A model generated the notes under the pieces. The model was not told the origin of the DNA. It saw nothing but the letters and a program-made list of their open reading frames with translations, and did not search any database. A stretch of DNA of 64,000 nt from an uncultured Pseudomonas sp. (GTDB taxonomy: Bacteria; Pseudomonadota; Gammaproteobacteria; Pseudomonadales; Pseudomonadaceae): positions 62,001 to 126,000 of the forward strand of contig NZ_CAMPHV010000011.1 in NCBI RefSeq assembly GCF_946886105.1, read 5' to 3'. This document shows positions 26,055-36,069 of this stretch, piece after piece (the first letter of the stretch is position 1; each line of letters starts with the position of its first letter). The position numbers and the translations under genes were made by a program.

Positions 26055-27890
26055 ATGTGTGGCATCGTAGGCGCCGTCGCCGAACGCAATATCACCGCCG
26101 TGTTGTTGGAAGGCCTCAAGCGCCTGGAATACCGCGGCTACGACAGCGCCGGGGTGGCGTTGCTGAACGATCAGGGCCTGTTGCAACGCAGCCGCCGTGT
26201 CGGCAAGGTCGCCGAGCTGCAGAACGCGTTGACCCTCGAACCCCTGGCCGGACGCCTGGGCATCGCCCACACCCGCTGGGCCACCCATGGCGCGCCGAGC
26301 GAGCGCAATGCCCACCCGCATTTTTCCGGCGAGGCGTTGGCGGTGGTGCACAACGGCATCATCGAAAACCACGACGCATTGCGTGAGCGCTTGCAGGCGC
26401 TGGGGTATGTCTTCAGCTCGGATACCGACACCGAAGTCATCGTCCACCTGCTCGAGCATAAGCTGCAGAGCCTGGACGACCTGGCCGACGCGCTGAAAGC
26501 CGCGGTCGCGGAGTTGCATGGCGCCTACGGTCTCGCGGTGATCAGCGCGAAACAACCGGACCGCCTGCTCGCTGCCCGCAGCGGCAGCCCATTGGTGATC
26601 GGCCTGGGGCTGGGCGAGAACTTCCTCGCTTCCGATCAGCTGGCGTTGCGTCAAGTGACGGACCGTTTCATGTACCTGGAAGAAGGCGATATCGCCGAGA
26701 TCCGTCGCGACAGCGTGCTGATCTGGGATGTCGACGGTCAAGCCGTGGAGCGTGAAAGCGTGCAGTACCACGAAGGCGCCGAAGCCGCCGACAAGGGCGC
26801 GTTCCGCCACTTCATGCTCAAGGAGATCTTCGAGCAACCCAAGGTCGTGCAACGCACCCTCGAAGGCCGCCTGGGCAGCGACCATGTTCTGGTGCAGGCC
26901 TTCGGCCCGCAGGCGGCCGAGCTGTTCGGCAAAGTGAAGAATGTACAGATCGTCGCCTGCGGTACCAGTTACCACGCCGGCATGGTCGCCCGTTACTGGC
27001 TCGAAGAGTTGGCCGGGATTCCCTGTCAGATCGAAGTGGCCAGCGAATTCCGCTACCGCAAGGTGGTGGTGCAGCCCGACACCCTGTTCGTCAGCATTTC
27101 CCAGTCCGGCGAAACCGCCGATACCCTGGCGGCCCTGCGCAACGGTAAAGCGCTGGGTTATCTGGCCAGCCTGGCGATCTGCAACGTCGGCATCAGCTCC
27201 CTGGTGCGCGAGTCCGACCTCTGTCTGTTGACCCTGGCCGGCCCGGAAATCGGCGTGGCTTCGACCAAGGCGTTCACCACCCAACTGGTCGCACTGATGC
27301 TGCTGACCCTGTCCCTCGGTCAGGTTCGCGGCACCTTGGATAAACAGCTGGAAGCCGAATTGGTCGACCAACTACGCCGCCTGCCGACCCGTCTTGACGA
27401 AGCCCTGGCCATGGATAAGGTAGTCGAGAAAATCTCCGAACTGTTCGCCGAAAAACACCATGCCCTGTTCCTCGGCCGCGGCACCCAGTACCCGGTGGCG
27501 ATGGAAGGCGCGCTCAAGCTCAAGGAAATCTCCTATATCCACGCCGAGGCCTACCCGGCCGGCGAGCTCAAGCACGGGCCGCTGGCATTGGTCGACAGCG
27601 ATATGCCGGTGGTCACGGTGGCGCCGAACAACGAACTGCTGGAAAAGCTCAAATCCAACCTGCAGGAAGTGCGCGCCCGCGGCGGCGAACTGGTGGTGTT
27701 CGCCGACCAGCAGGCCGGCATGAGCAACGGCGAGGGCACCCACGTGGTGAACATGCCGCATATCCACGATGCCCTGGCGCCGATCCTCTACACCATCCCG
27801 CTGCAGCTGCTGTCCTACTACGTCGCCGTGCTCAAGGGCACCGACGTCGACCAGCCGCGGAACCTGGCGAAAAGCGTAACGGTGGAGTAG
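26055..27890 (+). CDS. glmS: Glutamine-fructose-6-phosphate aminotransferase (isomerizing)
   Basis: GlmS makes glucosamine-6-phosphate from fructose-6-phosphate and glutamine, the first committed step to UDP-GlcNAc. The 611-residue protein begins [13 protein letters not shown]; Cys2 is the glutaminase nucleophile after Met removal. The [20 protein letters not shown] and VHNGIIENH motifs complete the class II glutamine amidotransferase domain. Two SIS domains follow ([59 protein letters not shown]), ending AKSVTVE. The 3' end of this gene is the classical Tn7 attachment site; no Tn7 is seen downstream. No glmS ribozyme leader is present. Confidence 0.97.
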   Translation: MCGIVGAVAERNITAVLLEGLKRLEYRGYDSAGVALLNDQGLLQRSRRVGKVAELQNALTLEPLAGRLGIAHTRWATHGAPSERNAHPHFSGEALAVVHNGIIENHDALRERLQALGYVFSSDTDTEVIVHLLEHKLQSLDDLADALKAAVAELHGAYGLAVISAKQPDRLLAARSGSPLVIGLGLGENFLASDQLALRQVTDRFMYLEEGDIAEIRRDSVLIWDVDGQAVERESVQYHEGAEAADKGAFRHFMLKEIFEQPKVVQRTLEGRLGSDHVLVQAFGPQAAELFGKVKNVQIVACGTSYHAGMVARYWLEELAGIPCQIEVASEFRYRKVVVQPDTLFVSISQSGETADTLAALRNGKALGYLASLAICNVGISSLVRESDLCLLTLAGPEIGVASTKAFTTQLVALMLLTLSLGQVRGTLDKQLEAELVDQLRRLPTRLDEALAMDKVVEKISELFAEKHHALFLGRGTQYPVAMEGALKLKEISYIHAEAYPAGELKHGPLALVDSDMPVVTVAPNNELLEKLKSNLQEVRARGGELVVFADQQAGMSNGEGTHVVNMPHIHDALAPILYTIPLQLLSYYVAVLKGTDVDQPRNLAKSVTVE

Positions 27891-27927
27891 GGCATTGCAA
27901 TTCGATTAACTGCACCGGAGAGCGGCC

Positions 27928-28158
27928 ATGCAGCGTGAAGAAATAAAGAGCAAGCAAGCCCAAGGCGTGCTTTTCGATACCCATGTCATCGTCAACCCGG
28001 CGAATACCCGGGAATGGATAGTGCTGTTCAAGAAAGGTGCGGGCACCAGCTATTTTCTGGTCGACGCGCAGGAACAGGTGGAGTCGTTCGTCGACCTGAA
28101 CGTACTGATCGAAGAGCTGCGTGGCCTTGGCATAAAAGGTGCTGAGATCCATATCTGA
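27928..28158 (+). CDS. Small conserved-looking hypothetical protein
   Basis: A 76-residue soluble protein, ATG 27928, with a good ribosome-binding site (CCGGAGAG) just upstream. The sequence has alternating hydrophobic strands (VLFDTHVIVNP, WIVLFKKG, YFLVDAQEQVESF) and a final helix (LNVLIEELRGLGIKG), suggesting a compact alpha/beta fold. No motif allows a functional call. It lies 37 bases after glmS and just before the YoaK-type gene, so could share the glmS transcript. Confidence 0.7.
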   Translation: MQREEIKSKQAQGVLFDTHVIVNPANTREWIVLFKKGAGTSYFLVDAQEQVESFVDLNVLIEELRGLGIKGAEIHI

Positions 28159-28180
28159 TCTCGCCACCTACAGGCGCTTT

Positions 28181-28936
28181 ATGCCCATTCACTATGCGCG
28201 ACGTTTAACCGGCCGCAAGCGCAGCGCGACGGCCAACCGGCACCTCGGTTACGCCCTGGCCTTGGTCGCCGGGGCGATCAATGCCGGTGGCTTTCTCGCG
28301 GTGCAGCAGTACACCTCGCATATGACCGGCATCGTTTCGGCGATGGCCGACAATATCGCCTTGGGCGCTTTTGAATTGGTGCTGAGCGGTGCCGGCGGCC
28401 TGTTGTCCTTTCTTCTGGGCGCGGCCTGCTCGACGGTGATGGTCCGCTATTCGCGGCGTCGCGGCCTGCACAGCGAGTACGCCTTGCCATTGTTGCTGGA
28501 AGCGATACTGCTGCTGTGTTTCGGCTTTCTCGGCACCGCTATGGCACAGATAACCGGCCTGTTCGTGCCGCTTACAGTGATGTTGCTGTGTTTCATCATG
28601 GGCTTGCAGAACGCGCTGATCACCAAGCTCTCCAGAGCCGAGATCCGCACCACCCATATCACCGGCATCGTCACCGATATCGGCATCGAACTGGGCAAGC
28701 TGGTGTATTGGAATCACCGCTCGTCCAGCGACAGGGTCATGGCCGACCGCGAGCGTCTTGGGCTGCTGGCCTTGCTGCTGCTGTTCTTCTTTCTCGGCGG
28801 TGTGCTCGGGGCCTTTGGCTTCAAACATCTGGGGTACGTATCGACGGTACCATTGGCCCTGTTGCTGGTGACGCTGGCTGGGGTGCCGGCGTTGGACGAT
28901 GTGCTTTTTCTGATGCGTCGCCATCTGCGCAGGTAG
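28181..28936 (+). CDS. YoaK / DUF1275 family integral membrane protein
   Basis: A 251-residue membrane protein with six or more hydrophobic segments (YALALVAGAINAGGFLAV, GGLLSFLLGAACSTVMV, LPLLLEAILLLCFGFLGTAM, LFVPLTVMLLCFIMGLQNAL, LLALLLLFFFLGGVLGAFGF, VPLALLLVTLAGVPAL). The DUF1275 signatures GAINAGGFLAVQQYTSHMTG and GLQNALITK...RTTHITGIVTDIG are both present. The family function is unknown, though transport is often suggested. The ATG at 28181 is preferred over the in-frame GTG at 28139, which overlaps the upstream gene. The gene ends 11 bases from the convergent tssA. Confidence 0.88.
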   Translation: MPIHYARRLTGRKRSATANRHLGYALALVAGAINAGGFLAVQQYTSHMTGIVSAMADNIALGAFELVLSGAGGLLSFLLGAACSTVMVRYSRRRGLHSEYALPLLLEAILLLCFGFLGTAMAQITGLFVPLTVMLLCFIMGLQNALITKLSRAEIRTTHITGIVTDIGIELGKLVYWNHRSSSDRVMADRERLGLLALLLLFFFLGGVLGAFGFKHLGYVSTVPLALLLVTLAGVPALDDVLFLMRRHLRR

Positions 28937-28947
28937 CGAGCGCGGCG

Positions 28948-30006
28948 TTACGGCAACACCCCCAGCAAAGTCCACAACCGCCGCGATTCAGGGTCGGCGT
29001 TGATCAATTCCGCGAGTAGGTCGCGCAGCGGCTTCTGGCCCCACTCGACGGCGCGGTTGATCAGGTAGGGCACCGGGCTATGGGGTTCGGTCTTGGCCAG
29101 GTATTCGGCGACCAGCGCCAGTTGCCGATAGGCTTCGTCGCGGCTGGTCGGCGCCCGGCCCATGGGCACCGCGGGCGGCGCCTCCTCGGTGAAGAACGGC
29201 GTTTCGTCGACGACCGGCTGGGGTGGTGTGGCGGGATGCATGGCGAGGAACTCCTGCATTAGCGTGGTCAACTGCTCGATGGTTTGCCGCAGTGGGGTGA
29301 ACGAGGGCGAGTCGAAGGCCAGTTGGGCATCGCTCCAGGCTTCCAACCGGGCCAATGCCGTGCGGCTTTCCGTGAGCCAGAGGATGTTCTGGCGAAATTG
29401 CACGCCGGGCAGCATGCGCAGGGTGTCGTTCAACTGCCGCTGGGTCGATTGCGCGGCTTCGCGTTCCGCTTTGGCGTTCTTGCTGTCGCCACCGGTCAGC
29501 AGTTTACGCTGCAGCTGCTGCCAGTCGGCAAAGCTGTATTTGGCGAATTCCTGGCCCACTTCACCGAGCAGCGGTACACGCAACAGCAACACTTCGCTAT
29601 AGCGTCGGATCAACCATTCGAGCGGGCTGGAGCGCCAGGACAGGTCGCCGTCTTCCGGTTGCGGATGCAACTCGTCGGCGAAGCGTTCGCAGAGGTTGGC
29701 CAGCAGATTCAGTCCCGCCGCCAATCCGGCGAAACCGTGGCGGTGCAACCAGGCTTCGCCGAGCCAGGCGGCGACCATCATGTCCTTGCTCTTGCGGCTG
29801 AGCAGATCGCTGGCCTGACGCTCCACCGCGACCCAGTCGGCGCGCTTCAGGTCGGCTTGCCAAACGCCGGTGGGCAGACTTTCGTCATCCTCGCGGCGGG
29901 CTTCGCGCAAGGCGTCGTATTCCGGCTGATGGCGGATATTGACCCCACAGGGATGCGGGCCGGCGATCGGCTCCAGCAACCCGGCGGCTTGAAGGGCGAC
30001 GTCCAT
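28948..30006 (-). CDS. tssA: T6SS protein TssA (ImpA family)
   Basis: TssA proteins prime baseplate and sheath assembly or cap the growing sheath. The 352 residues have the ImpA N-terminal domain at about 8-130 (LLEPIAGPHPCGVNIRHQPEYDALREARREDD and WLGEAWLHRHGFAGLAAGLNLL). A Pro-rich linker around 245-270 and a C-terminal domain with APTSRDEAYRQLALVAEYLAKTEPHSPVPYLINRAVEWG follow. It is the last gene of the minus-strand operon, 15 bases after tssM; in many clusters tssA sits elsewhere. Confidence 0.93.
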   Translation of the reverse strand: MDVALQAAGLLEPIAGPHPCGVNIRHQPEYDALREARREDDESLPTGVWQADLKRADWVAVERQASDLLSRKSKDMMVAAWLGEAWLHRHGFAGLAAGLNLLANLCERFADELHPQPEDGDLSWRSSPLEWLIRRYSEVLLLRVPLLGEVGQEFAKYSFADWQQLQRKLLTGGDSKNAKAEREAAQSTQRQLNDTLRMLPGVQFRQNILWLTESRTALARLEAWSDAQLAFDSPSFTPLRQTIEQLTTLMQEFLAMHPATPPQPVVDETPFFTEEAPPAVPMGRAPTSRDEAYRQLALVAEYLAKTEPHSPVPYLINRAVEWGQKPLRDLLAELINADPESRRLWTLLGVLP

Positions 30007-30021
30007 TGGTGTGGCTAACTC

Positions 30022-33000
30022 CTAAGGGGGGCTCGGTTCGCCGCTGGGCAGCGCCACCGGTTGGGCAATGCCTGGCGACATGGCCAGGGCATCGGCCGGG
30101 GCCAGCGAGAAGGGTGACGCCGGCGACTTGACCGGCAGCGGTGCTATGGCCAGGGGGACTTTGCCGCTGGCATTCATCAGGGCCACGCGGACAAACATCA
30201 ACGCATGGTTATCGGGACTGTAGGGGGCATAGACCGGCAAGCGGAAGGCCAGCGGCGTCTCGCTGTAATCGATGGTCGCCAGGCGCTCGAAGGCGACATG
30301 GGTACGCAGCAAGCGCAGCAATGCCCAAGGCCCTTCATATTCCCAGCCAGCCTCGTATTCGAACACCGCCAAGGCCGGTTGCAAGGGGTCGTCCGCCGGT
30401 TTCTGCGCGCCGTTCTTGGCCCAGCGCAGCAAGAGCTTGACCGGCTCGCCGAGGGTCCAGCGCATGCGGCTATCGTCGCCTCCGGGATAGCGGATCGATT
30501 CGCTGCCCGACTGCATCGACCACTCGATCACCTGATCGGCGCCGAGCTCGGCATCGCGGTCAGTGCGCCAGCGCACGTCCAGGTCGATGCCCTTGATGCC
30601 GTCCTGATCGCGCTGGAACATCGGGTCGAGCCAGACCCGGGCACGTTGCAGGTGATCGAGGAAGTCCGCCGCCGCCAGGGCATCCGAGGATGGGCTTTGC
30701 GCCAATCCGGCTTGCGCCTGGGTCAGGTTCTCATCGAGCAATTGCAGGAACAGACGCACGCGGTCGGGATCGGCGTCCGGCGCGTTGAGGTTGAACGAGA
30801 AGGGGAATCGGCCCGCCAGATAATGTGAGAAATAGTTCGACAGGCGGTTCCAGGCGGCTGCTGCAGTCTGCTCCTGCAGATAGGCACAACGCTGTGTGGC
30901 CAGGCCGGCGACTTCGCGTGCGCGGAGCGAGAACTCATCCATGCCTTTGGGTAACTCGGCTTCGCTGAGCACGGTGCGGCAATTGCCCAGTTCCATGCTG
31001 TTGAGGTTATTGGCGAAGCGTTCGAACAGTGCCGGCGCGCTGTTGGGGTTCTGCTCGGCATATTTTGCCAGCTCTGTCGCCATCGCCTCCCAACGTTGCA
31101 ACTGCTCGAGATGCCCGGAAGCCAGGCTCAAGCGATGCGCCTGTAGCCAATCGAGCGCCGGCGCGACACGACTGTGCAGGTCGGCGACCAGGTTGGCTTG
31201 TGCAGCGAGGTATTGCTGCATGTCCTGTGCGGTAGCGGAGCGATAGGCGCGCAGCCCGGGGTTCGGTCCACCGTCCCACCAGGCGAAATCGCCGTGCAGG
31301 GGTTGATACAGGCCCAGCACTTGCAGCTCTTGGTTGGCGCTGGCGAGGTCTTGCAAGGCGCGGCGATTGAGTTCTTGCAGCACCGCATTGGCCATGTCCG
31401 TATGGCCGAGGGTCTGAAATGCCGCCGCCACGTCGGTGGCATCCTGCGCCGATACGTTGAACGCGCGATTGCCATTCAGGCCGATTACCGCGTTCGGCTT
31501 GGGCGAGGTGAACAGGCGCCAGAGTGTGGTGGCCGTGCTCGTTTGAGCGCTGCTGGTCAGTGCGTTGCGATACGCGTAAGGAACCTTGGCGATGCCCTGC
31601 TCGAGGTAGTTGCGGTAGCTGGCGATATAACGCAGGGCGCTTTGCAGGCTGTCATCGTCGATGCCTTGCAGGGCTTCGCCGTGGAAGCCCGCTTCAGCGC
31701 TTGCCAATGCGGCGGCGGCGAAATCCTGGCGCAGCAACATGTCGATTGCGGTATCCAGTTTGACCACGCTGGGTTGCAGTTCGATGTTGCCGCCACTTTG
31801 CTGGCGCAGGACGCTGTCGTGTGGGTCGTCCTCGCTGAGCCACTGGTCGCGGAATACCTTTTGCAGGTAGCTGGCGTGGCTCTGGATCTGGTCGACAACC
31901 GCCGAGCCGATCAAACTGCTCTGCCGGGCTTCGTCGAGCATTGCCGAATAGCCCGGAGCCAGATCCTGTCCAGAACTGCTGCTCCAGGCGGTGTTGGTGG
32001 CATCGACCATGCGGCGCAACTGGGCGATGTTCAGGCTCAGTTCTTCCAGATCGAGAATCGAATTGCGCTGGCCGTTCTGCAGGTACTGCAGGTGGCGTCT
32101 GACTTGCCCGGCGGTACTGCTGAAGCTTTCGTCGGCGAACAGGCGATCGAGCCACATGCGCATTTGCAGAGCGAATTGTTTACCCGTCGCGTCGCGAACT
32201 GGTAGGAGTTCTATCGGTCTGGCAAGGCCCTTGCTGACGCGGGCCAATAACCAGTTGTAACGGCTGTGCAGCGGCAGGGCTTCGGCCTTGAGGTCGAGAT
32301 CAAGCAGCTCGCTGGACAGCGCGGCGGCATCGTCGAGCGGGCTCTTGCTGCCGTCTAGCATAAGGTTGAAGAGCGCACTTTGCTTCTCCAGGGCGATCGC
32401 CTGATCGAGCAACTGCCGGGCGCGTAAGTAGCTCGACCAGGTTTCCGGCGATTCGGCTTCGCCGCTACGGTGGCGTTGGCCATTCATACGCGCCGTGCTG
32501 ATATCCTCGATATCGCGTTGCAGCGCCCCGCGCAACGGCTGGTAGAGGCGCTGGCTGGCAAGGGTGCGCATGTGCTGGCGCAATTGTGGGTCGAGCGGTG
32601 AGAACAGCGAACTGGGCAACAGCACCGAGGTATAGCGCCAGCGCGGTGCTTCGTCGAGCACCGTCCAGAACGCGCCGATGCTCGTGCGAGCGCCCTGATC
32701 GCTAAGTAGTCCGGGGCGATAGTCGCTTGGGATTTCCCGCAGCAGGCCTGCCAGGGTATCGGCGTCCTGGCTTTCGACCTGCCAGAGCCAGAGCATGCCC
32801 ACCAGCCAGAACAGACCAAACACTGCCGCGCTGATTCCCACCACGCGTTGCCAGCGGCGCCGCAAGTAGAGAATGCGCGGCACAGGCTGAGTCAGACCCT
32901 GTTCGGCCAGCACCCGCTGGCGCAGCAGGCGGCCGACGAACAGCGGTTCGCGCGGCAGCTCTTCGACTTCGGTCAGCGGGTCGGTATCGAAGCCGGGTAC

Positions 33001-33885
33001 CGGTATTGCCGCACAGAAGTAGATGCCGCGCAATTGCGCGGCCTCGCCCAGGGCGCTGCCTTGAAAGACCGGATCGCAAAGGGTTTGCAGGTTGCTGCGA
33101 ATGGCTTCGAACTGGCGCGGCAGCAGGTAGAGTGCTTCTTCGGTTCTGCCGGACAAGACCCCCAGCTCGGTAATCTCCTCGGACAGTGCGCGCACCAGTT
33201 GGTCGATCGCGATCTCGCTCCATTCCGGGTGCCAGGCGGTGCCTGGGGCGAATGGTGAGGACCAGCCGAGGATCCGCTCACGGGCATCGTTGGGCAGTGC
33301 GTCGGCCAACTCCTTGATGCCCGGCACGCTTTCCAGTCCGGTCACCAGCAGGTAGACCGGCACGCTCAGACCCAGTCGCTGCAGCAGTTCGTTGAACTTG
33401 CGCCGCGCCGCCATGCCCGCTGCGGCGGCTTGATCGGGCGCCCACAGCTGCTCGGCCGGTACCGTCCAGATCACCGCATCGAGCGGCCGTCCGGCGCGCA
33501 TCATCACCAGCATGCGCAGCAAGCGCCACCAGGCGGCGATCTGCACCAGGGCGCCTTCGCCGTGATTGAACATGGCGCCAGGTATCGCCAGCACCGCGGC
33601 ATCGCTGTCGTACCACCAGCGGCCGAACCAGCCGGGTTTGCCGGAACTGGACAAGCGCCAGCCGGTGCACAGCTCGCGGGTCTGTTGTTCGTCGCCGAGC
33701 AGCAGGATCCACGGCGTCTGATAGCGGTCCTTGATGCCCAGGTCGCGTTCCATTTGCTGCACGGCGAAATAACAGCTGCGCGCGGCCCCGTCGATGCGCC
33801 CGCGCAACCACCAGAGCAGAACGCCGAGCAGGAGCAGAAGCAGCAAAACGCCGAATACCAGCAGGACTATCTCCAGTCCGCTCAT
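30022..33885 (-). CDS. tssM: T6SS membrane-complex protein TssM (IcmF family)
   Basis: TssM spans the envelope and, with TssL and TssJ, anchors the baseplate. The 1287-residue protein has an N-terminal hydrophobic segment at about 4-27 (LEIVLLVFGVLLLLLLLGVLL) and a second at about 348-368 (VVGISAAVFGLFWLVGMLWLW), then a large periplasmic part. The cytoplasmic ImcF-type region has PWILLLGDEQQT where many relatives have a P-loop GxxGxGKT, so the nucleotide-binding motif is absent. The ATG at 33885 (MSGLEI) overlaps the tssL stop by 4 bases (ATGA); the long in-frame upstream extension is out-of-frame tssL sequence. Confidence 0.95.
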   Translation of the reverse strand: MSGLEIVLLVFGVLLLLLLLGVLLWWLRGRIDGAARSCYFAVQQMERDLGIKDRYQTPWILLLGDEQQTRELCTGWRLSSSGKPGWFGRWWYDSDAAVLAIPGAMFNHGEGALVQIAAWWRLLRMLVMMRAGRPLDAVIWTVPAEQLWAPDQAAAAGMAARRKFNELLQRLGLSVPVYLLVTGLESVPGIKELADALPNDARERILGWSSPFAPGTAWHPEWSEIAIDQLVRALSEEITELGVLSGRTEEALYLLPRQFEAIRSNLQTLCDPVFQGSALGEAAQLRGIYFCAAIPVPGFDTDPLTEVEELPREPLFVGRLLRQRVLAEQGLTQPVPRILYLRRRWQRVVGISAAVFGLFWLVGMLWLWQVESQDADTLAGLLREIPSDYRPGLLSDQGARTSIGAFWTVLDEAPRWRYTSVLLPSSLFSPLDPQLRQHMRTLASQRLYQPLRGALQRDIEDISTARMNGQRHRSGEAESPETWSSYLRARQLLDQAIALEKQSALFNLMLDGSKSPLDDAAALSSELLDLDLKAEALPLHSRYNWLLARVSKGLARPIELLPVRDATGKQFALQMRMWLDRLFADESFSSTAGQVRRHLQYLQNGQRNSILDLEELSLNIAQLRRMVDATNTAWSSSSGQDLAPGYSAMLDEARQSSLIGSAVVDQIQSHASYLQKVFRDQWLSEDDPHDSVLRQQSGGNIELQPSVVKLDTAIDMLLRQDFAAAALASAEAGFHGEALQGIDDDSLQSALRYIASYRNYLEQGIAKVPYAYRNALTSSAQTSTATTLWRLFTSPKPNAVIGLNGNRAFNVSAQDATDVAAAFQTLGHTDMANAVLQELNRRALQDLASANQELQVLGLYQPLHGDFAWWDGGPNPGLRAYRSATAQDMQQYLAAQANLVADLHSRVAPALDWLQAHRLSLASGHLEQLQRWEAMATELAKYAEQNPNSAPALFERFANNLNSMELGNCRTVLSEAELPKGMDEFSLRAREVAGLATQRCAYLQEQTAAAAWNRLSNYFSHYLAGRFPFSFNLNAPDADPDRVRLFLQLLDENLTQAQAGLAQSPSSDALAAADFLDHLQRARVWLDPMFQRDQDGIKGIDLDVRWRTDRDAELGADQVIEWSMQSGSESIRYPGGDDSRMRWTLGEPVKLLLRWAKNGAQKPADDPLQPALAVFEYEAGWEYEGPWALLRLLRTHVAFERLATIDYSETPLAFRLPVYAPYSPDNHALMFVRVALMNASGKVPLAIAPLPVKSPASPFSLAPADALAMSPGIAQPVALPSGEPSPP

Positions 33886-34646
33886 AGACGCTGCTCCCGG
33901 GTGATATCGGCTTGATCGAGGGCGTGTTCCAGACGGCTGGCGATGTCGCGCCAGAGCAAATGGCCGATTGCCAGAATCAGCACCAGGCCAAGGCCGATGA
34001 ACAGGCTCAGGCGCAAACCGTCGGGCAGCATGCGACGTACCGGTAACCGGCTGGGCGGTGCCATCGCGGGTTGTTCGAGCATCGGCCCGACGGTTTGCGT
34101 ATCGGCATCGCGTTGCCAGGCGAAGGCGAACAGCGCGTATCGCCATTTCTCATGCAGAAGCTGCCCGCGGGCGCCGCGTAGGCGCCCCTGAAAACCCAGA
34201 TTCAAGCATTGCAAATAGACATTGGCCAGATCGCGGGTGGCCGGATCGCATTCGCCGAGCAGTTTGTTGATCGCCCGCGGAATCCGTTCGCCCGCCGCGC
34301 GGCTGTTGAACAGACGCGACTCCAGCGGTTGTTCCTGCCATTGCTGGCGGCCCGGCCAGGGACTGAACAGCAGGGTTTCGTCGAGCAGCGCGACAAAGGC
34401 GTAGACCATGGCCTTGGCCTGCCCGCCCGGGGCGTCGCCGACCGCCGCATAGGCGTCGCGCCAGAGCCGGCGGGTCAGCCGGCTCGCCTCCGTAGCGGCC
34501 TGGGCCACCGCGTGTTCGGCGCCTTCCGTGGAGTTGGACAGCGCGGGCCAGATATCCAGCCATTGGGCCCAGGACTTGCCGAAAGCCGCGCTCAAGGGCG
34601 CTTGATTCATCGACCCGCTGCGCAAACGTGAGAGGCTATCTGACAT
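33882..34646 (-). CDS. tssL: T6SS membrane-complex protein TssL (DotU family)
   Basis: TssL is the inner-membrane partner of TssM. The 254-residue protein has the DotU helical domain (EASRLTRRLWRDAYAAVGDAP, AFVALLDETLL, LLGECDPATRDLANVYLQCLNLGFQGRLRG) and a single C-terminal membrane helix (LRLSLFIGLGLVLILAIGHLLW). No peptidoglycan-binding OmpA-like domain is attached, so this is the short form. The ATG at 34646 (MSDSLSRL) is preferred; a GTG 9 bases upstream is also in frame. It overlaps tssM by 4 bases. Confidence 0.94.
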   Translation of the reverse strand: MSDSLSRLRSGSMNQAPLSAAFGKSWAQWLDIWPALSNSTEGAEHAVAQAATEASRLTRRLWRDAYAAVGDAPGGQAKAMVYAFVALLDETLLFSPWPGRQQWQEQPLESRLFNSRAAGERIPRAINKLLGECDPATRDLANVYLQCLNLGFQGRLRGARGQLLHEKWRYALFAFAWQRDADTQTVGPMLEQPAMAPPSRLPVRRMLPDGLRLSLFIGLGLVLILAIGHLLWRDIASRLEHALDQADITREQRL

Positions 34647-34655
34647 GGCGCGCAC

Positions 34656-35996
34656 TCACTCGTCGGTGCTGCCGTTTACGTCTGGCACGAACAGCACCAC
34701 TTCCCAGGGCTCGACGCCGGTGCCGCCGCCAGGCACGAGAATGCGCAGACGCTGACTGGGATCGAACCACTCGCGCTCCCCTTGCAGGGCGAACAAGCGG
34801 GTATCCTCGCTCACGCTGTAAGCGATCTGTTCGCTACGGCTCAGCGGTTGCTGCGGCATGCCGTGCATGCGTTGTCGGGCTAGGGTGACGATGTGTTTTT
34901 CAGAGGCGACTATGGCGCTCTCCATCCATTGGCTGGCGGTGTGTTCGCCGACCCCGGCGGGCATGCGCAGGCCAATCACCAGGCGTTTCCAGGACTCTTC
35001 GCGGGCTGGTATATCGATCCAGAAACCGTGCTTGTCGCGGTTGAACGACAAGGTACGATAGCCGGCGCGTACCAGATCCAGGGTAGCGTTCAGCCAATCG
35101 AGAACCTGCGTGTAACCGGCCAGCAATTCCTCGTAGGCCAATGGGTCGAAGGCCGGCACGCCGGCCAGCGGGTTGAGCGTGCACAGCGAACCGGCCATGC
35201 CGGTCAGTAACTGGTGCAGGTTCGCCGGTGCGGCGACGCGGCTGCCGAGGGCGGCTTCGACTTCCGGCAGCCGCGCCCAGAGAGCGGCGAGCAGGCGGCC
35301 GATTTCCTGGCAATCCTCTGCATTGCCGGCCTGCTGCGCCTGGCGCAAACGTCCGGCGAGATACACGCATTTCTCCCGGGTGCGTGCGCAGAGTGCGGCG
35401 ACCTTCTGCCCCAGCAGCGATTCCGGTAGCAACCGGGACGCCGGGGCCACATAGGGAATACGGGCGTAACCGCCGCCCTGCTTGCCGATGCGCAGCAGCG
35501 GTAGGCACACCGAGTCGGCCTTGTTGCTTTCGCACACCAGATGCAGATCGGCACGCCAGACATTGATCGGTTCGGGAAACAGGCCGCTGGCCAGGTCCGG
35601 CACCGGCTCGCTGTCCACGGACTGGAAACGCCCGCTCAGCGGCGCCAATTGCCCGGCGCGATACAGCGGTGCGATGGCCAGGTAAACGGTGGTCATGTAT
35701 TGCGGCGAGGCATCGATGGCTTCGACGACATCCAATTCCAGCACCCTGCGGCTGGCGGCATCGAAGCCGACCGGCAAGCCGTCGGGGAGAATCGCGTCGA
35801 GGGCGGTGATGCGCACTTTGCCGCTGCTCAGTGCGGATTCGTCGACTTCCAGCGTATCGACACCCCAGAACCACGGCTGCGCCGCCGCCGCTTGGCGCGA
35901 GGCCAGTGCTTCGGCCCGCAAACCTTGCAGCTGGAAATGCTGTGGCAGCAGGTGCATGCCTTCGTGCCAGCAGATTGCATCCGGTATGCCGCTCAT
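34656..35996 (-). CDS. tssK: T6SS baseplate protein TssK
   Basis: TssK trimers link the baseplate to the membrane complex. The 446 residues start with the family motif WHEGMHLLPQHFQLQGLRAEAL, which is nearly invariant. Later segments are YLAIAPLYRAGQLAPLSGRFQSV, the shoulder region, and the C-terminal head with FWIDIPAREESWKRLVIGLRMP. It lies 73 bases after tssJ and 9 bases before the tssL start. Confidence 0.95.
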   Translation of the reverse strand: MSGIPDAICWHEGMHLLPQHFQLQGLRAEALASRQAAAAQPWFWGVDTLEVDESALSSGKVRITALDAILPDGLPVGFDAASRRVLELDVVEAIDASPQYMTTVYLAIAPLYRAGQLAPLSGRFQSVDSEPVPDLASGLFPEPINVWRADLHLVCESNKADSVCLPLLRIGKQGGGYARIPYVAPASRLLPESLLGQKVAALCARTREKCVYLAGRLRQAQQAGNAEDCQEIGRLLAALWARLPEVEAALGSRVAAPANLHQLLTGMAGSLCTLNPLAGVPAFDPLAYEELLAGYTQVLDWLNATLDLVRAGYRTLSFNRDKHGFWIDIPAREESWKRLVIGLRMPAGVGEHTASQWMESAIVASEKHIVTLARQRMHGMPQQPLSRSEQIAYSVSEDTRLFALQGEREWFDPSQRLRILVPGGGTGVEPWEVVLFVPDVNGSTDE

Positions 35997-36069
35997 GCAA
36001 CGCCCCCTCCGACGTCCATTTTGGTATTGCAGGTAGCGTCGCGTCCCCGCCCGCGTGTCCGTGCGCTAC

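Noticed and set aside
27891..28200. Tn7 or other element at the glmS 3' attachment site
   Set aside because: The sequence after glmS leads straight into small chromosomal genes; no Tn7 end was seen.
33886..34146. N-terminal extension of tssM by 87 codons
   Set aside because: It overlaps tssL in another frame and lacks a membrane segment; ATG 33885 starts directly with the expected hydrophobic helix.
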